Below, in pieces: positions 4,627 to 11,411 of a stretch of 11,506 nucleotides of DNA; the first letter of the stretch is position 1; each line of letters opens with the position of its first letter. The notes under the pieces are model-generated. The model was not told where the DNA came from, made no database searches, and saw only the letters and a list, made by a program, of their open reading frames with translations. The position numbers and the translations under genes were made by a program. The DNA is taken from the NCBI GenBank assembly GCA_016777745.1, contig JADHQX010000031.1, positions 1 through 11,506 of the forward strand, written 5' to 3'. Origin of the DNA: Candidatus Pelagibacterales bacterium. GTDB lineage: Bacteria; Pseudomonadota; Alphaproteobacteria; Pelagibacterales; AG-422-B15.

Positions 4627-6122
4627 TATATTGGTCCTCCTATGTTGTATTGATATTCTGATGTTGGTTGCATCAAGAATAAGTTATGTTTTGCTCTTGT
4701 TACACCTACAAAAAACGTTCTGTGTTCTGGATCTGCATTAAACTGTGATGCTTTATAGATAACTCTATTTAAATCTAAAAATAAAACAACATTGTCTGCT
4801 TCTTCTCCTTTTACTCGATGTATTGTAGATATTTTTATTCTAGGTTTGCTCATTAGATCATCCCCTGAATTTAGTAATACGTTCATATAATCTTTAATGT
4901 GTTGTGATATATTAAATTGCTCCCAGCTCCCCGTCACTCGCAACCCGTGTTCCATTCTAAGTGTATCAATATCGACACTATCAATACTGTCTAGACTCTT
5001 ACCTGATGAGAATCCATATTCAACGTGACCTAGTTTATAACTTAAACAACTATACAAATCTTTAGCATCATATTTATCTATGTATGCACCTTGATTTAAT
5101 CTTTGCCAAACTCTGTAAGCATTCAAAGGTTCTGGTGGTAATATCTCATTATGTTTTGCTTCAAACCTATAACCTTGATTATAAATTTCTTCTGCAATCG
5201 GTTGTAACATTTTATTGGTTCTAGCAATTAGCATCCAGCTTCCTGTACTAAAATCTATGTCTTGTAGATAAACATTTTCGAACACTTCTCCTTCTTCATC
5301 TTTAGGTTGCCAATTCTTATCTAATCTTTCTGTAATATTTGGTAATATTCTTTTAGCATACTCAAATACTTTTTTAGGGACTCTTTGTGATTTTATTTGT
5401 GCATCAAACGTACCTTCTAAATTTATAAATATTTCTGAACTAGCTCCTTGAAAATTATATATGGCTTGATCATCGTCCCCTGCAATATAAGAGCGACGGC
5501 TACGCCCTTCTATGTAAAAAAACATATCCCATTGCAAGGGACTTAGATCTTGTGCTTCATCTAGAAACACAGCTTCCACAGGTGGACATAAATCCTTCCT
5601 GATGAAATCGTTTATCATATCGTGAAATTCTATCATCTTAGTATCTTTCTTATACTGTTCTACTTGGTCCTGTATTATTTGTGTGTAGTTTAAATCAGCT
5701 GTAATATTTAATTCAGTAGCTGCTTGTACTAGTCCAATCTTCTTTGCTCTTGAATATTCAATCAATTGCATATGTACGTTTTTGTATCTTGGTAATCCTG
5801 TATCATCTACAAAAGTTTCAAAACTTAAACCTTGACACATTGGATTTGCATTTTTAAATTTTTTCCATTCTTTACCTTTTAATAATTGTTTCTTAACATC
5901 TAATCCTAATTCTTGTGCTCCAAGTGCGTGCAATGTACTTATTCTTATTTTAGGATAAGCTATTCTTTTTCTAGCTTCTCTTTCAGCGGCCTTGCTAAAA
6001 GATATATAAAGTATCTTATCTTGTGGTGTTTTATATTCTTCAACTTCTTTCTTAATGTATTGCATTAATCTATAGGTCTTACCTGTTCCTGGTGGTCCAG
6101 GTATTATGATTCTATTTTTCAT
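4626..6122 (-). CDS. UvrD/Rep-like superfamily 1 DNA helicase
   Basis: This 498-aa protein is an ATP-dependent 3'-5' type SF1 helicase by motif content. Walker A is GPPGTGKT at 9-16, motif Ia is FSKAA at about 42-46, and STLHALG is at 62-68. Walker B is DEAQD at 188-192, and motif III is GDDDQAIY at 215-222. An R-containing SQRVP lies near 245-249, motif V is STIHRVKGEEADNVV at 432-446, and motif VI is VGVTRAKHNL at 472-481. The length is shorter than host UvrD or PcrA (about 700 aa), in line with compact phage helicases that lack the large 1B/2B insertions. No DnaB-type helicase lies in the window, so this may be the unwinding enzyme of the fork or a recombination helicase. It overlaps the primase gene by 11 bp and the DUF3310 gene by one base. 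Confidence 0.95.
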   Translation of the reverse strand: MKNRIIIPGPPGTGKTYRLMQYIKKEVEEYKTPQDKILYISFSKAAEREARKRIAYPKIRISTLHALGAQELGLDVKKQLLKGKEWKKFKNANPMCQGLSFETFVDDTGLPRYKNVHMQLIEYSRAKKIGLVQAATELNITADLNYTQIIQDQVEQYKKDTKMIEFHDMINDFIRKDLCPPVEAVFLDEAQDLSPLQWDMFFYIEGRSRRSYIAGDDDQAIYNFQGASSEIFINLEGTFDAQIKSQRVPKKVFEYAKRILPNITERLDKNWQPKDEEGEVFENVYLQDIDFSTGSWMLIARTNKMLQPIAEEIYNQGYRFEAKHNEILPPEPLNAYRVWQRLNQGAYIDKYDAKDLYSCLSYKLGHVEYGFSSGKSLDSIDSVDIDTLRMEHGLRVTGSWEQFNISQHIKDYMNVLLNSGDDLMSKPRIKISTIHRVKGEEADNVVLFLDLNRVIYKASQFNADPEHRTFFVGVTRAKHNLFLMQPTSEYQYNIGGPI

Positions 6123-7659
6123 ATGGTGCTGGTTTTAATTTGTTTGGTGTTACTTTTGTTGGGCTTTCAAATATTAATTCTTTTGCATTCTCACCTGTTC
6201 CTTTTTGTAAGGACCAGTATCTACATTTTTGATTACCTACTTTACCGTTGTGTGATTTTAATGTGTAAAATTTTTTTAATATCTGTGAAGTTTCAAACCA
6301 TTTCTTTTTCCAACTTGTTTTACTTAAATAATCTTCCAATGATTTTTGTTTAAAATAACAAATTTTATTTTCGTGATCTACAAATGATCTATTACCTATT
6401 GTAATGGATGTTATATCTTGACCTGGTGTATTTTTAAAATAATCTAGTAATAGTTCTTCCAACATAACATCTACTTTAAGAGATTCTGCCATATCAGTAA
6501 CAAATACTTTTTTATTTAAATGTTCTTGAATCATTTCTCTCCACAAGTTTATTGGCATACTTGGAAATGTTTTATAAATTTGTTTTAATGATGCATTTGC
6601 AAATAACTTAGGATCATTCAATTCTTCTGCTTTTACATCAACGCTTTCACCATCTATGGATACTTTATACATAGTAGGTTCTGTTTGATAAATTTGTATT
6701 TCTTCAACAATCATTGGTATGTGACCATTACCAACCCCAAATTTTTGAATTCTACATTTTTTTGAATTACAGAAACTTCTTAATGGTTCTTTCTTACACT
6801 CATAATTATATTCTTTTTTATCTTGAGACTTCATTACTGTATTTTGTAATTCATTTTCTGGTAATGGTGGCTCACAATATTTTTTATTGTAATCCATAAG
6901 TTTAGATTTCCATTCATTTGGAAATCTTTTTTTTAAATAAGTAGCAACGTTAAGTAATATCGTATTTCTCATTTCTCCTGGAGCTTGTTTTTCTTTTAAT
7001 ATTGAAACTAAACAAGGTGGAGCTTGTAACCAATCATCGTCTTCTTTTTGACCTTTAAAGAGATTCATTAACTGTTCTTCAGTTAATGCTCTTTCGTCAT
7101 ATAATTTGTAAAAATCTTCTAATGAAAGTTTGTTGCCATTATCATCTAATGCATATCTTTGTGTATTGTCTTTATTATCATAAGGTAAATTTAAAAAACT
7201 TCCTGTTTGACCTTTGTTGATATAATCTTGTTTTGGAAATATTTCTGCACCTGCTTTACCTAGCAAAGCAGCAACTTCTCTTAACTTAACTCGCATTAAA
7301 GAAGGGTTTACCCATTCTTTAGTAAATAAAAATATATGCGCTCCATTAGATTTAGATTTAAAAACTATTGTAGGTATATTATTTTCTTTTAAAGTTTTAA
7401 TATATTTAAGATGTTCAACTGGATAAGTATCTATATCTACACAACCAAACTTACATTTATTATCTTCATTAATTGCAATAATACCTAGTGTAGGTTTGAT
7501 ACCTTCTAAATGTCTTTGATATAAAATTTCTGTTACTGGTAACTGTTTAATTTTTGAATCATATTCGTTTTTACCATCATCTCTAATGACTCCAGTGTTT
7601 ACACTAATACCGTAAGAAGTTTTTCTACCATTAAATATTTCTATAAATTTTTTTACCAT
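6112..7659 (-). CDS. Archaeo-eukaryotic primase-like (AEP) protein
   Basis: This 515-aa protein fits the AEP/primase-polymerase superfamily. A catalytic pair Asp75/Asp77 sits in FGCVDIDTYP, an SNGAHIFLF segment near 104-112 supplies the sxH-type His108, and a later NLPYDN near 157-162 matches the third motif region. A central part contains PPC216, a GEMRNTILLNVATYLKKRFP helix region typical of primase C-terminal (PriCT-like) domains, and Cys288, Cys297 and Cys302 before KFGVGNG. This cysteine set could bind zinc or an iron-sulfur cluster. The C-terminal 190 residues are unassigned. The likely job is making primers for the family A polymerase encoded downstream. No helicase domain is fused to it. 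The start ATG has no SD and is preceded by two hairpins. Confidence 0.85.
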   Translation of the reverse strand: MVKKFIEIFNGRKTSYGISVNTGVIRDDGKNEYDSKIKQLPVTEILYQRHLEGIKPTLGIIAINEDNKCKFGCVDIDTYPVEHLKYIKTLKENNIPTIVFKSKSNGAHIFLFTKEWVNPSLMRVKLREVAALLGKAGAEIFPKQDYINKGQTGSFLNLPYDNKDNTQRYALDDNGNKLSLEDFYKLYDERALTEEQLMNLFKGQKEDDDWLQAPPCLVSILKEKQAPGEMRNTILLNVATYLKKRFPNEWKSKLMDYNKKYCEPPLPENELQNTVMKSQDKKEYNYECKKEPLRSFCNSKKCRIQKFGVGNGHIPMIVEEIQIYQTEPTMYKVSIDGESVDVKAEELNDPKLFANASLKQIYKTFPSMPINLWREMIQEHLNKKVFVTDMAESLKVDVMLEELLLDYFKNTPGQDITSITIGNRSFVDHENKICYFKQKSLEDYLSKTSWKKKWFETSQILKKFYTLKSHNGKVGNQKCRYWSLQKGTGENAKELIFESPTKVTPNKLKPAPYEK

Positions 7660-7661
7660 AG

Positions 7662-7692
7662 CCGTTTGTAACGGGCGGCATTCCTGCCGCCC
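7662..7692 (-). promoter_or_regulatory. Overlapping RNA hairpins before the primase gene
   Basis: Read on the minus strand, GGGCGGCA and TGCCGCCC form a perfect 8-bp stem (7673-7680 with 7685-7692) closed by a GGAA loop, which is a GNRA tetraloop. Directly after it, CCGTT and AACGG (7662-7674) can form a 5-bp stem with an ACA loop that ends 2 nt before the primase ATG. The two stems share two bases. No T-run follows on the minus strand, so it is not a standard terminator there. It may control primase translation, stabilise the upstream message end, or mark a cleavage site; this is inference. On the plus strand a T-rich stretch follows, so it could stop antisense transcription. Confidence 0.6.
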
Positions 7693-7700
7693 ATTTGTTT

Positions 7701-8426
7701 TTATTTATTGGAAAAGCTGTGGTAAAACTTTTTAGCTCTTTCATACAAAGCTTGATCCTGAAGAGGACCTACTTTTTCTACGTTCCAACCATACCATTGC
7801 TGCCCTTTACCTGTATTAATTACAGTAGACAGTTTATAAATATGACTGAAAGAAGGTGGTGTGAAAGGACCATTCTTACCATCTAAAGTTATGGACATCA
7901 TCATTGAGTTCCATTTTCTGCTAATTTTACCTTGAGATGAACTCATAGATATCATTGCAGTCTCTGTATTTTTATCTCCAACGATAATTACAAAGTGTTG
8001 TCCAACAGTTAAAACGTAATTACCATTTGGTAATCTGTCTTTTCCATCAGGACCTTTAGTGGTTTTACTTATAATATCAGATGAGTCAGGATAAATCTGT
8101 TCAGGTCTACCTGATCCAGTTCCAAAATCTGACCATTCTTGATACTCAAGTTTGTAATAACAAGGAATTACATTTATTCCTTTGCTACCATCATATAACT
8201 CTTTTGTAACAGTATTAAGTAACATTCCAGGTTCTGCACCTTGAATGTAATTTTGGTTCATTTTTTTTGCTTCAGCTGAACCGTTTTGTAAAAGTTTTAA
8301 GATTGGTGGAGCCAGTGATTCTGTCTTCACATTCTCAAAACCTGCGTGAGAGTCATCTTCAAATAATATATTTGATAATGCACCCGCGGCTTTTTTTGTC
8401 GCTATCGCGTTTCTTGTATCGCTCAT
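7701..8426 (-). CDS. Possible ssDNA-binding or replication accessory protein, 241 aa
   Basis: A soluble 241-aa protein with a clear start: AGGAG (8434-8438) lies 7 nt before the ATG at 8426. Visible landmarks are PPILKLLQNGS near 40-50, GAEPGMLLNTVT near 63-74, GINVIPCYYKLEYQEW near 83-98, a beta-rich middle with VLTVGQHFVIIV near 138-149, and a GWNVEK segment near 209-214. I recall this arrangement from unnamed or tentatively ssDNA-binding proteins in the replication modules of tailed phages. No acidic T7 gp2.5-like tail is present, and no catalytic motif is visible. The gene position between a promoter-proximal coiled-coil gene and the primase supports a replication or recombination role, but the assignment is a suggestion. 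Confidence 0.72.
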   Translation of the reverse strand: MSDTRNAIATKKAAGALSNILFEDDSHAGFENVKTESLAPPILKLLQNGSAEAKKMNQNYIQGAEPGMLLNTVTKELYDGSKGINVIPCYYKLEYQEWSDFGTGSGRPEQIYPDSSDIISKTTKGPDGKDRLPNGNYVLTVGQHFVIIVGDKNTETAMISMSSSQGKISRKWNSMMMSITLDGKNGPFTPPSFSHIYKLSTVINTGKGQQWYGWNVEKVGPLQDQALYERAKKFYHSFSNK

Positions 8427-8429
8427 CGT

Positions 8430-8978
8430 TTATCTCCTAGTTATTTTAGTTTGGTTACCTGCAAACGGTTTAAATAGGTCAGCAGGAACATCAAGTCCAG
8501 ATTCAAGACGTTCCCTGACCAGTGCCTTGAGTGTCATAGGATTTACTCCAACTTTCTGGACAGGTTCAAATCCTTGACCTCGTGCAAGGACAGCATATTG
8601 TGCTGCCTTGTTATCTTCGCCACGACCAAAGGTAACAGTGATATCATTTTTAATAATATCACCTAGACCGTTATTACGAAGCCATTCAAAAGCTGCTTCC
8701 TGTTGATCTTTAGGAATAGATGCGCCGTAGACTTTTTTTATTTCTACTGACTCGCCATCTTTCAGCTTTAATTTTGTAATTTGCATTTCATCCATCATTG
8801 CAGGAATTTCTACTGCTGATAATTGTAATGCTTTTTCTTTTAATTTTTTTATAGACTCTTCTGCATTTGCAATTTCGTCTTCTAAATCTTTTAGTTCAAT
8901 AATTTTATCTGATAATTTTTTTGCGGAATCAATTTGCTCAACTGATTGCATTCTATCATTTTCAAAATCTATACTCAT
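8430..8978 (-). CDS. Coiled-coil phage protein of unknown function, 182 aa
   Basis: First gene after the strong promoter at 9010-9038. Residues about 12-55 are Lys/Glu/Leu/Ile-rich with heptad character and likely form a coiled coil. A compact domain follows with KLKLKDGESVEIKK near 69-82, a segment of IPKDQQEAAFEWLRNNGLGD near 88-107, and a basic C-terminus. Similar proteins are common in tailed phages beside ssDNA-binding or recombination genes, without a proven role that I know of. The SD AGGAGG (8982-8987) is only 3 nt from the ATG, which is unusually close. The codons for the C-terminal half are markedly richer in GC (84 of 180 bases at 8461-8640 by hand count) than the coiled-coil half, hinting at a mosaic gene. 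Confidence 0.8.
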   Translation of the reverse strand: MSIDFENDRMQSVEQIDSAKKLSDKIIELKDLEDEIANAEESIKKLKEKALQLSAVEIPAMMDEMQITKLKLKDGESVEIKKVYGASIPKDQQEAAFEWLRNNGLGDIIKNDITVTFGRGEDNKAAQYAVLARGQGFEPVQKVGVNPMTLKALVRERLESGLDVPADLFKPFAGNQTKITRR

Positions 8979-9009
8979 ATGCCTCCTTTTTTTGCTTTCT
9001 ATTCTTTCT

Positions 9010-9038
9010 AATATAGTCCCTTAAAATAATATTGTCAA
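9010..9038 (-). promoter_or_regulatory. Strong sigma70-type promoter for the replication block
   Basis: On the minus strand there is a perfect -35 TTGACA (9033-9038), a 17-bp spacer and a -10 TATATT (9010-9015, five of six consensus bases). Transcription would begin near 9003, giving a leader of about 25 nt with an AGGAGG. The -35 overlaps the last codons of the 129-aa gene. It uses the host-type consensus, so it fits early expression by host RNA polymerase. The leader starts with AATAGAAAGCAA (8992-9003), also found after the SNF2 promoter. CCCTT (9018-9022) and AAGGG (9037-9041) form a loose inverted repeat across it. Confidence 0.82.
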
Positions 9039-9424
9039 GGGCTTGTTTCAGTTTTTTTATATAAATCAATTTCAACAGGGTAGTACCTTCTTTCTTGCTT
9101 GTCCCATTTTAATAAATTAAATTTGCCATTAGTTATATCAGAAACGATAGAACACGCAACTCCAATTATTGCAGGATCGCCTGTAAGTAGTAAATAATCT
9201 TTAGATGTATAATTTTTTAATTTAACATTTAATGTTGAGACAACATAATTTGGACTTAAAATTATTTGTGAATTTTCTGGAAGTAAAACTTTTAATTGTC
9301 CATATTGGGTCGCACCAATTATATTTATTTTAGGTGCACCTATTTTTGTACCAGGTATATCTTGTATTACATATACTGTTGGTTGCGAATCTTTTATGTC
9401 TTTATAACTTAAACTTTCTTGCAT
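9035..9424 (-). CDS. Conserved marine-phage hypothetical protein, 129 aa
   Basis: The protein is 129 aa from the ATG at 9424; an in-frame TTG at 9430 would add two residues, and neither start has an SD. It opens with SYKDIKDSQPTVYVIQDIPG, then has KINIIGATQYGQLKVLLPEN near 33-52, a DYLLLTGDPAIIGVACSIVSD region near 76-96, and NGKFNLLKWDKQERRYYPVEI near 99-119. The pattern is an alternating beta/alpha soluble protein with no membrane helix. I recall close relatives as unnamed proteins in marine phages. The TGDPAIIG stretch resembles a phosphate- or nucleotide-contacting loop but is not a defined motif. It is transcribed divergently from the SNF2 gene across a 53-bp region. Confidence 0.82.
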   Translation of the reverse strand: MQESLSYKDIKDSQPTVYVIQDIPGTKIGAPKINIIGATQYGQLKVLLPENSQIILSPNYVVSTLNVKLKNYTSKDYLLLTGDPAIIGVACSIVSDITNGKFNLLKWDKQERRYYPVEIDLYKKTETSP

Positions 9425-9452
9425 TGACAACTTATATCATATAATGTATATC
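9424..9452 (+). promoter_or_regulatory. Promoter for the SNF2-type helicase gene
   Basis: TTGACA (9424-9429), a 17-bp spacer and TATATC (9447-9452, four of six) point to a plus-strand start near 9459, 19 nt before the ATG. A perfect TATAAT at 9440-9445 is an alternative -10 but has only a weak TTGCAT 15 bp upstream. AATAGAAAGCAA (9458-9469) follows the -10 by 5 nt, matching the replication promoter. A TTATAT/ATATAA dyad (9432-9444) lies in the spacer and could be an operator. No clear SD precedes the helicase ATG. No clear promoter for the divergent 129-aa gene could be picked. Confidence 0.65.
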
Positions 9453-9477
9453 TTTACAATAGAAAGCAAGATTAAAT

Positions 9478-10902
9478 ATGAATTATAAATTTAAAAGCAA
9501 ACCTTTTGCTCATCAATCTAAAGCATTAGAAATGTCTTGGGATAAAGAAGTATTTGCATACTTTATGGAGATGGGAACAGGTAAATCTAAAGTACTTATT
9601 GACAATATTGCTATGCTTTTTAATGCTGGCAAAATTAATGGCGCATTAATTATAGCACCTAAAGGTGTTTATAAAAATTGGTTTGACTCTGAAATACCAA
9701 ACCATATGCCTGACTATGTAGAAAAAAAAATTGGTTTATGGAGAACTGATCCTAATGCCAAAGATTTAAAACCTTTATTTAGCACAGGCGCGGAACTTCA
9801 TATTTTAATTATGAATGTTGAAGCTTTCTCCAGTAAAAAAGGTGTGGACTTTGCAAAAAAATTTTTATCTTGTCATAATACAATTATTGGAATTGATGAA
9901 TCTACAACTATAAAAAATCCTCAAGCAAAAAGAACTAGAGCTATTGTAGAGCTTGGCACAAAATCTAAATATAGAAGAATACTTACAGGTTCTCCTGTTA
10001 CTAAATCACCTTTGGATTTATTTGCACAATGTTATTTCTTACATCCTTATTTATTAGGTCACGAATCTTATTATACTTTTAAAGTTAGATATGCTGTTAC
10101 AAAACAAATTAATGTATCAGGAAGAACAATACAAATTGTTGTAGGTTATAGAAACCTTGGAGAACTTTCAGAAAAATTAAAACCTTTTTCTTATCGTGTA
10201 CTAAAAGATGATTGTTTAGATCTTCCTAAAAAAACATATACAAAACGTATTATAGAATTAACTGATGAACAAAAGAAAGTTTACAAAACAATGAAACAAC
10301 AAGCCATTGCATTTTTAAATGGTAAGATGATTACAACAGCAACAGTTATTACTCAAATGATGAGACTTCATCAAATTACTTGTGGTCATTTTAAATCTGA
10401 TGATGGGACAATTCAAACTATTAAGAATAATAGAATTGATCAGTTGATGGAAGTTTTAGAAGAGATGGAAGGTAAAGCTGTTATTTGGGCTCATTATAGA
10501 TATGATATTCAAAGCATAGTTGAGACGGTTTCAAAAAAATATGGAGAGAATTCTGTAGTTACTTATTACGGAGATACTTCTACTGACGATAGACAAAAAG
10601 CAATTAAAAAAATACAGGACCCTAAGTCTCCAGTTAGATTTATTGTTGGCACGCCACAGACAGGTGGATACGGTATTACTTTAACTGGTGCATCTACAAT
10701 GATTTATTATTCTAATGGTTATGATTTAGAAAAACGTCAACAGTCTGAAGCAAGGATTGATAGAATAGGTCAAGAAAAACCTATGACTTATATTGATATT
10801 ATTGCTGAAGGGACTGTAGATGATAAGATCGTACAATCCCTTCGTAAGAAAGTTAACATCGCCACAGAAATTATGGGCGAAGAACTTAAAGATTGGATAT
10901 AG
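9478..10902 (+). CDS. SNF2-family superfamily 2 helicase/translocase
   Basis: This is the only plus-strand gene. The 474-aa protein has both RecA-like domains of a small SNF2 ATPase. It opens with KPFAHQSKAL carrying the Q-motif-like His/Gln (12-13), then Walker A MGTGKS (32-37), a DEST box (140-143), LTGSP (169-173), AVIWAHYRYDI near 334-344, GGYGITLTGAST near 397-408, and motif VI QSEARIDRIGQ (422-432). Such enzymes usually track along duplex DNA and remodel protein-DNA complexes; small versions are common in phages and in some defence or restriction modules. No nuclease or methylase domain is attached. The role here, whether in replication, recombination or freeing DNA of bound host proteins, is not decided. 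Its stop abuts the Hsp20 stop with no spacer. Confidence 0.94.
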   Translation: MNYKFKSKPFAHQSKALEMSWDKEVFAYFMEMGTGKSKVLIDNIAMLFNAGKINGALIIAPKGVYKNWFDSEIPNHMPDYVEKKIGLWRTDPNAKDLKPLFSTGAELHILIMNVEAFSSKKGVDFAKKFLSCHNTIIGIDESTTIKNPQAKRTRAIVELGTKSKYRRILTGSPVTKSPLDLFAQCYFLHPYLLGHESYYTFKVRYAVTKQINVSGRTIQIVVGYRNLGELSEKLKPFSYRVLKDDCLDLPKKTYTKRIIELTDEQKKVYKTMKQQAIAFLNGKMITTATVITQMMRLHQITCGHFKSDDGTIQTIKNNRIDQLMEVLEEMEGKAVIWAHYRYDIQSIVETVSKKYGENSVVTYYGDTSTDDRQKAIKKIQDPKSPVRFIVGTPQTGGYGITLTGASTMIYYSNGYDLEKRQQSEARIDRIGQEKPMTYIDIIAEGTVDDKIVQSLRKKVNIATEIMGEELKDWI

Positions 10903-10923
10903 TTATTTAATTTCTATATCTAA
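10893..10923. repeat. Inverted repeat across the abutting convergent stops
   Basis: On the plus strand TTGGATATAG (10893-10902) pairs with CTATATCTAA (10914-10923) around an 11-nt loop, with one G-U pair. The loop begins exactly at the stop-to-stop junction of the SNF2 and Hsp20 genes. The stem is AT-rich and no T-run follows on either strand, so it is a weak terminator candidate at best. Confidence 0.45.
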
Positions 10924-11325
10924 TGGTTTGATATCTTCGGGCTCATTAACACCAAGTTTGATTGTTAATACACCGTCTTCCATACTAGCATCATTAACAA
11001 CTGCTTTATCGTGCAAAGCAAATTGTTTAAAGAATTTTCTAGCTGCTAAACCTTTTTCAATGTAGTCTTTTTCTTTGTCTTCTACTTGACCAGAAACAGT
11101 TAATACACCATCTTTGTATTGAACTTTAACATTTTTCTTGTTGAAGCCTGCAAGTCCTAACTCAATACCGTACTCACCTTTTCCGTATTTTACTACATTG
11201 TAAAATGGAAACGATTGTGCTTTTGACCAACTATCAAAGATAGAGTCAAATGCATCACCAAACATTCTGTCTGAATGATTCCAAACGTCTTTATTGAATT
11301 TATTAATTAAATCTAATGCTGTCAT
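10903..11325 (-). CDS. hsp20: Hsp20 / alpha-crystallin small heat-shock protein
   Basis: This 140-aa protein is an IbpA-like ATP-independent holdase that binds unfolding proteins in the cytoplasm. The alpha-crystallin domain runs from about 39 (FPFYNVVKYG) to 125. It includes GLAGFNKKNVKV near 57-68, DGVLTVSG at 72-79, KGLAARKFFKQFAL near 91-104 (the counterpart of the IbpA GIAERNFERKF segment), and the conserved DGVLTIKL near 117-124. A short C-terminal tail carries IEI (137-139), the usual I-x-I oligomer contact. The N-terminal arm of 38 residues is aromatic and probably disordered. Hsp20 genes are known from marine T4-like cyanophages, so a phage location is plausible; it may aid assembly or host protein stability during infection. 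AGGAGG lies 5 nt upstream (11331-11336). Confidence 0.95.
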   Translation of the reverse strand: MTALDLINKFNKDVWNHSDRMFGDAFDSIFDSWSKAQSFPFYNVVKYGKGEYGIELGLAGFNKKNVKVQYKDGVLTVSGQVEDKEKDYIEKGLAARKFFKQFALHDKAVVNDASMEDGVLTIKLGVNEPEDIKPLDIEIK

Positions 11326-11330
11326 ATTAT

Positions 11331-11336
11331 CCTCCT
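11331..11336 (-). promoter_or_regulatory. Strong Shine-Dalgarno of hsp20
   Basis: The minus strand reads AAGGAGG, then ATAAT, then ATG, a near-ideal ribosome binding site. It fixes the Hsp20 start at 11325 and is among the strongest in the window, suggesting high translation. Confidence 0.85.
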
Positions 11337-11382
11337 TATGTTAAGCAAGTTTAATTGGCCACATTATTGTGCGCCTGTAACA

Positions 11383-11411
11383 TATATAATATGTTTAGAC
11401 TATTTTTTCAA
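11383..11411 (-). promoter_or_regulatory. Candidate promoter for hsp20
   Basis: On the minus strand TTGAAA (11406-11411, five of six), a 17-bp spacer and TATATA (11383-11388, four of six) lie about 58 nt before the Hsp20 ATG. The -35 is inside the last codons of the upstream partial gene. A perfect dyad, AACATAT and ATATGTT around ATA (11379-11395), covers the -10 and could be a repressor site. No CIRCE or other named heat-shock operator was seen. Confidence 0.5.

Noticed and set aside
7671..7686. Short minus-strand frame starting at the ATG within the hairpin loop/stem
   Set aside because: The frame gives only about 16 codons, its AGGA and ATG are locked in the stem-loop, and it shows no coding character.
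7673..7709. Hairpin as a minus-strand intrinsic terminator
   Set aside because: On the minus strand the stem is followed by GTTACAAACGG and not by a T-run. The T-rich side is on the plus strand, where no gene ends.
9440..9445. Perfect TATAAT as the main -10 of the SNF2 gene
   Set aside because: Its only -35 candidate (TTGCAT) is weak and 15 bp away. The TTGACA with 17-bp spacing to TATATC is preferred, but the alternative is noted in that entry.
10820..11065. Plus-strand frame bridging the SNF2 end and hsp20
   Set aside because: It overlaps the intact ends of two recognised proteins and has no SD or domain.
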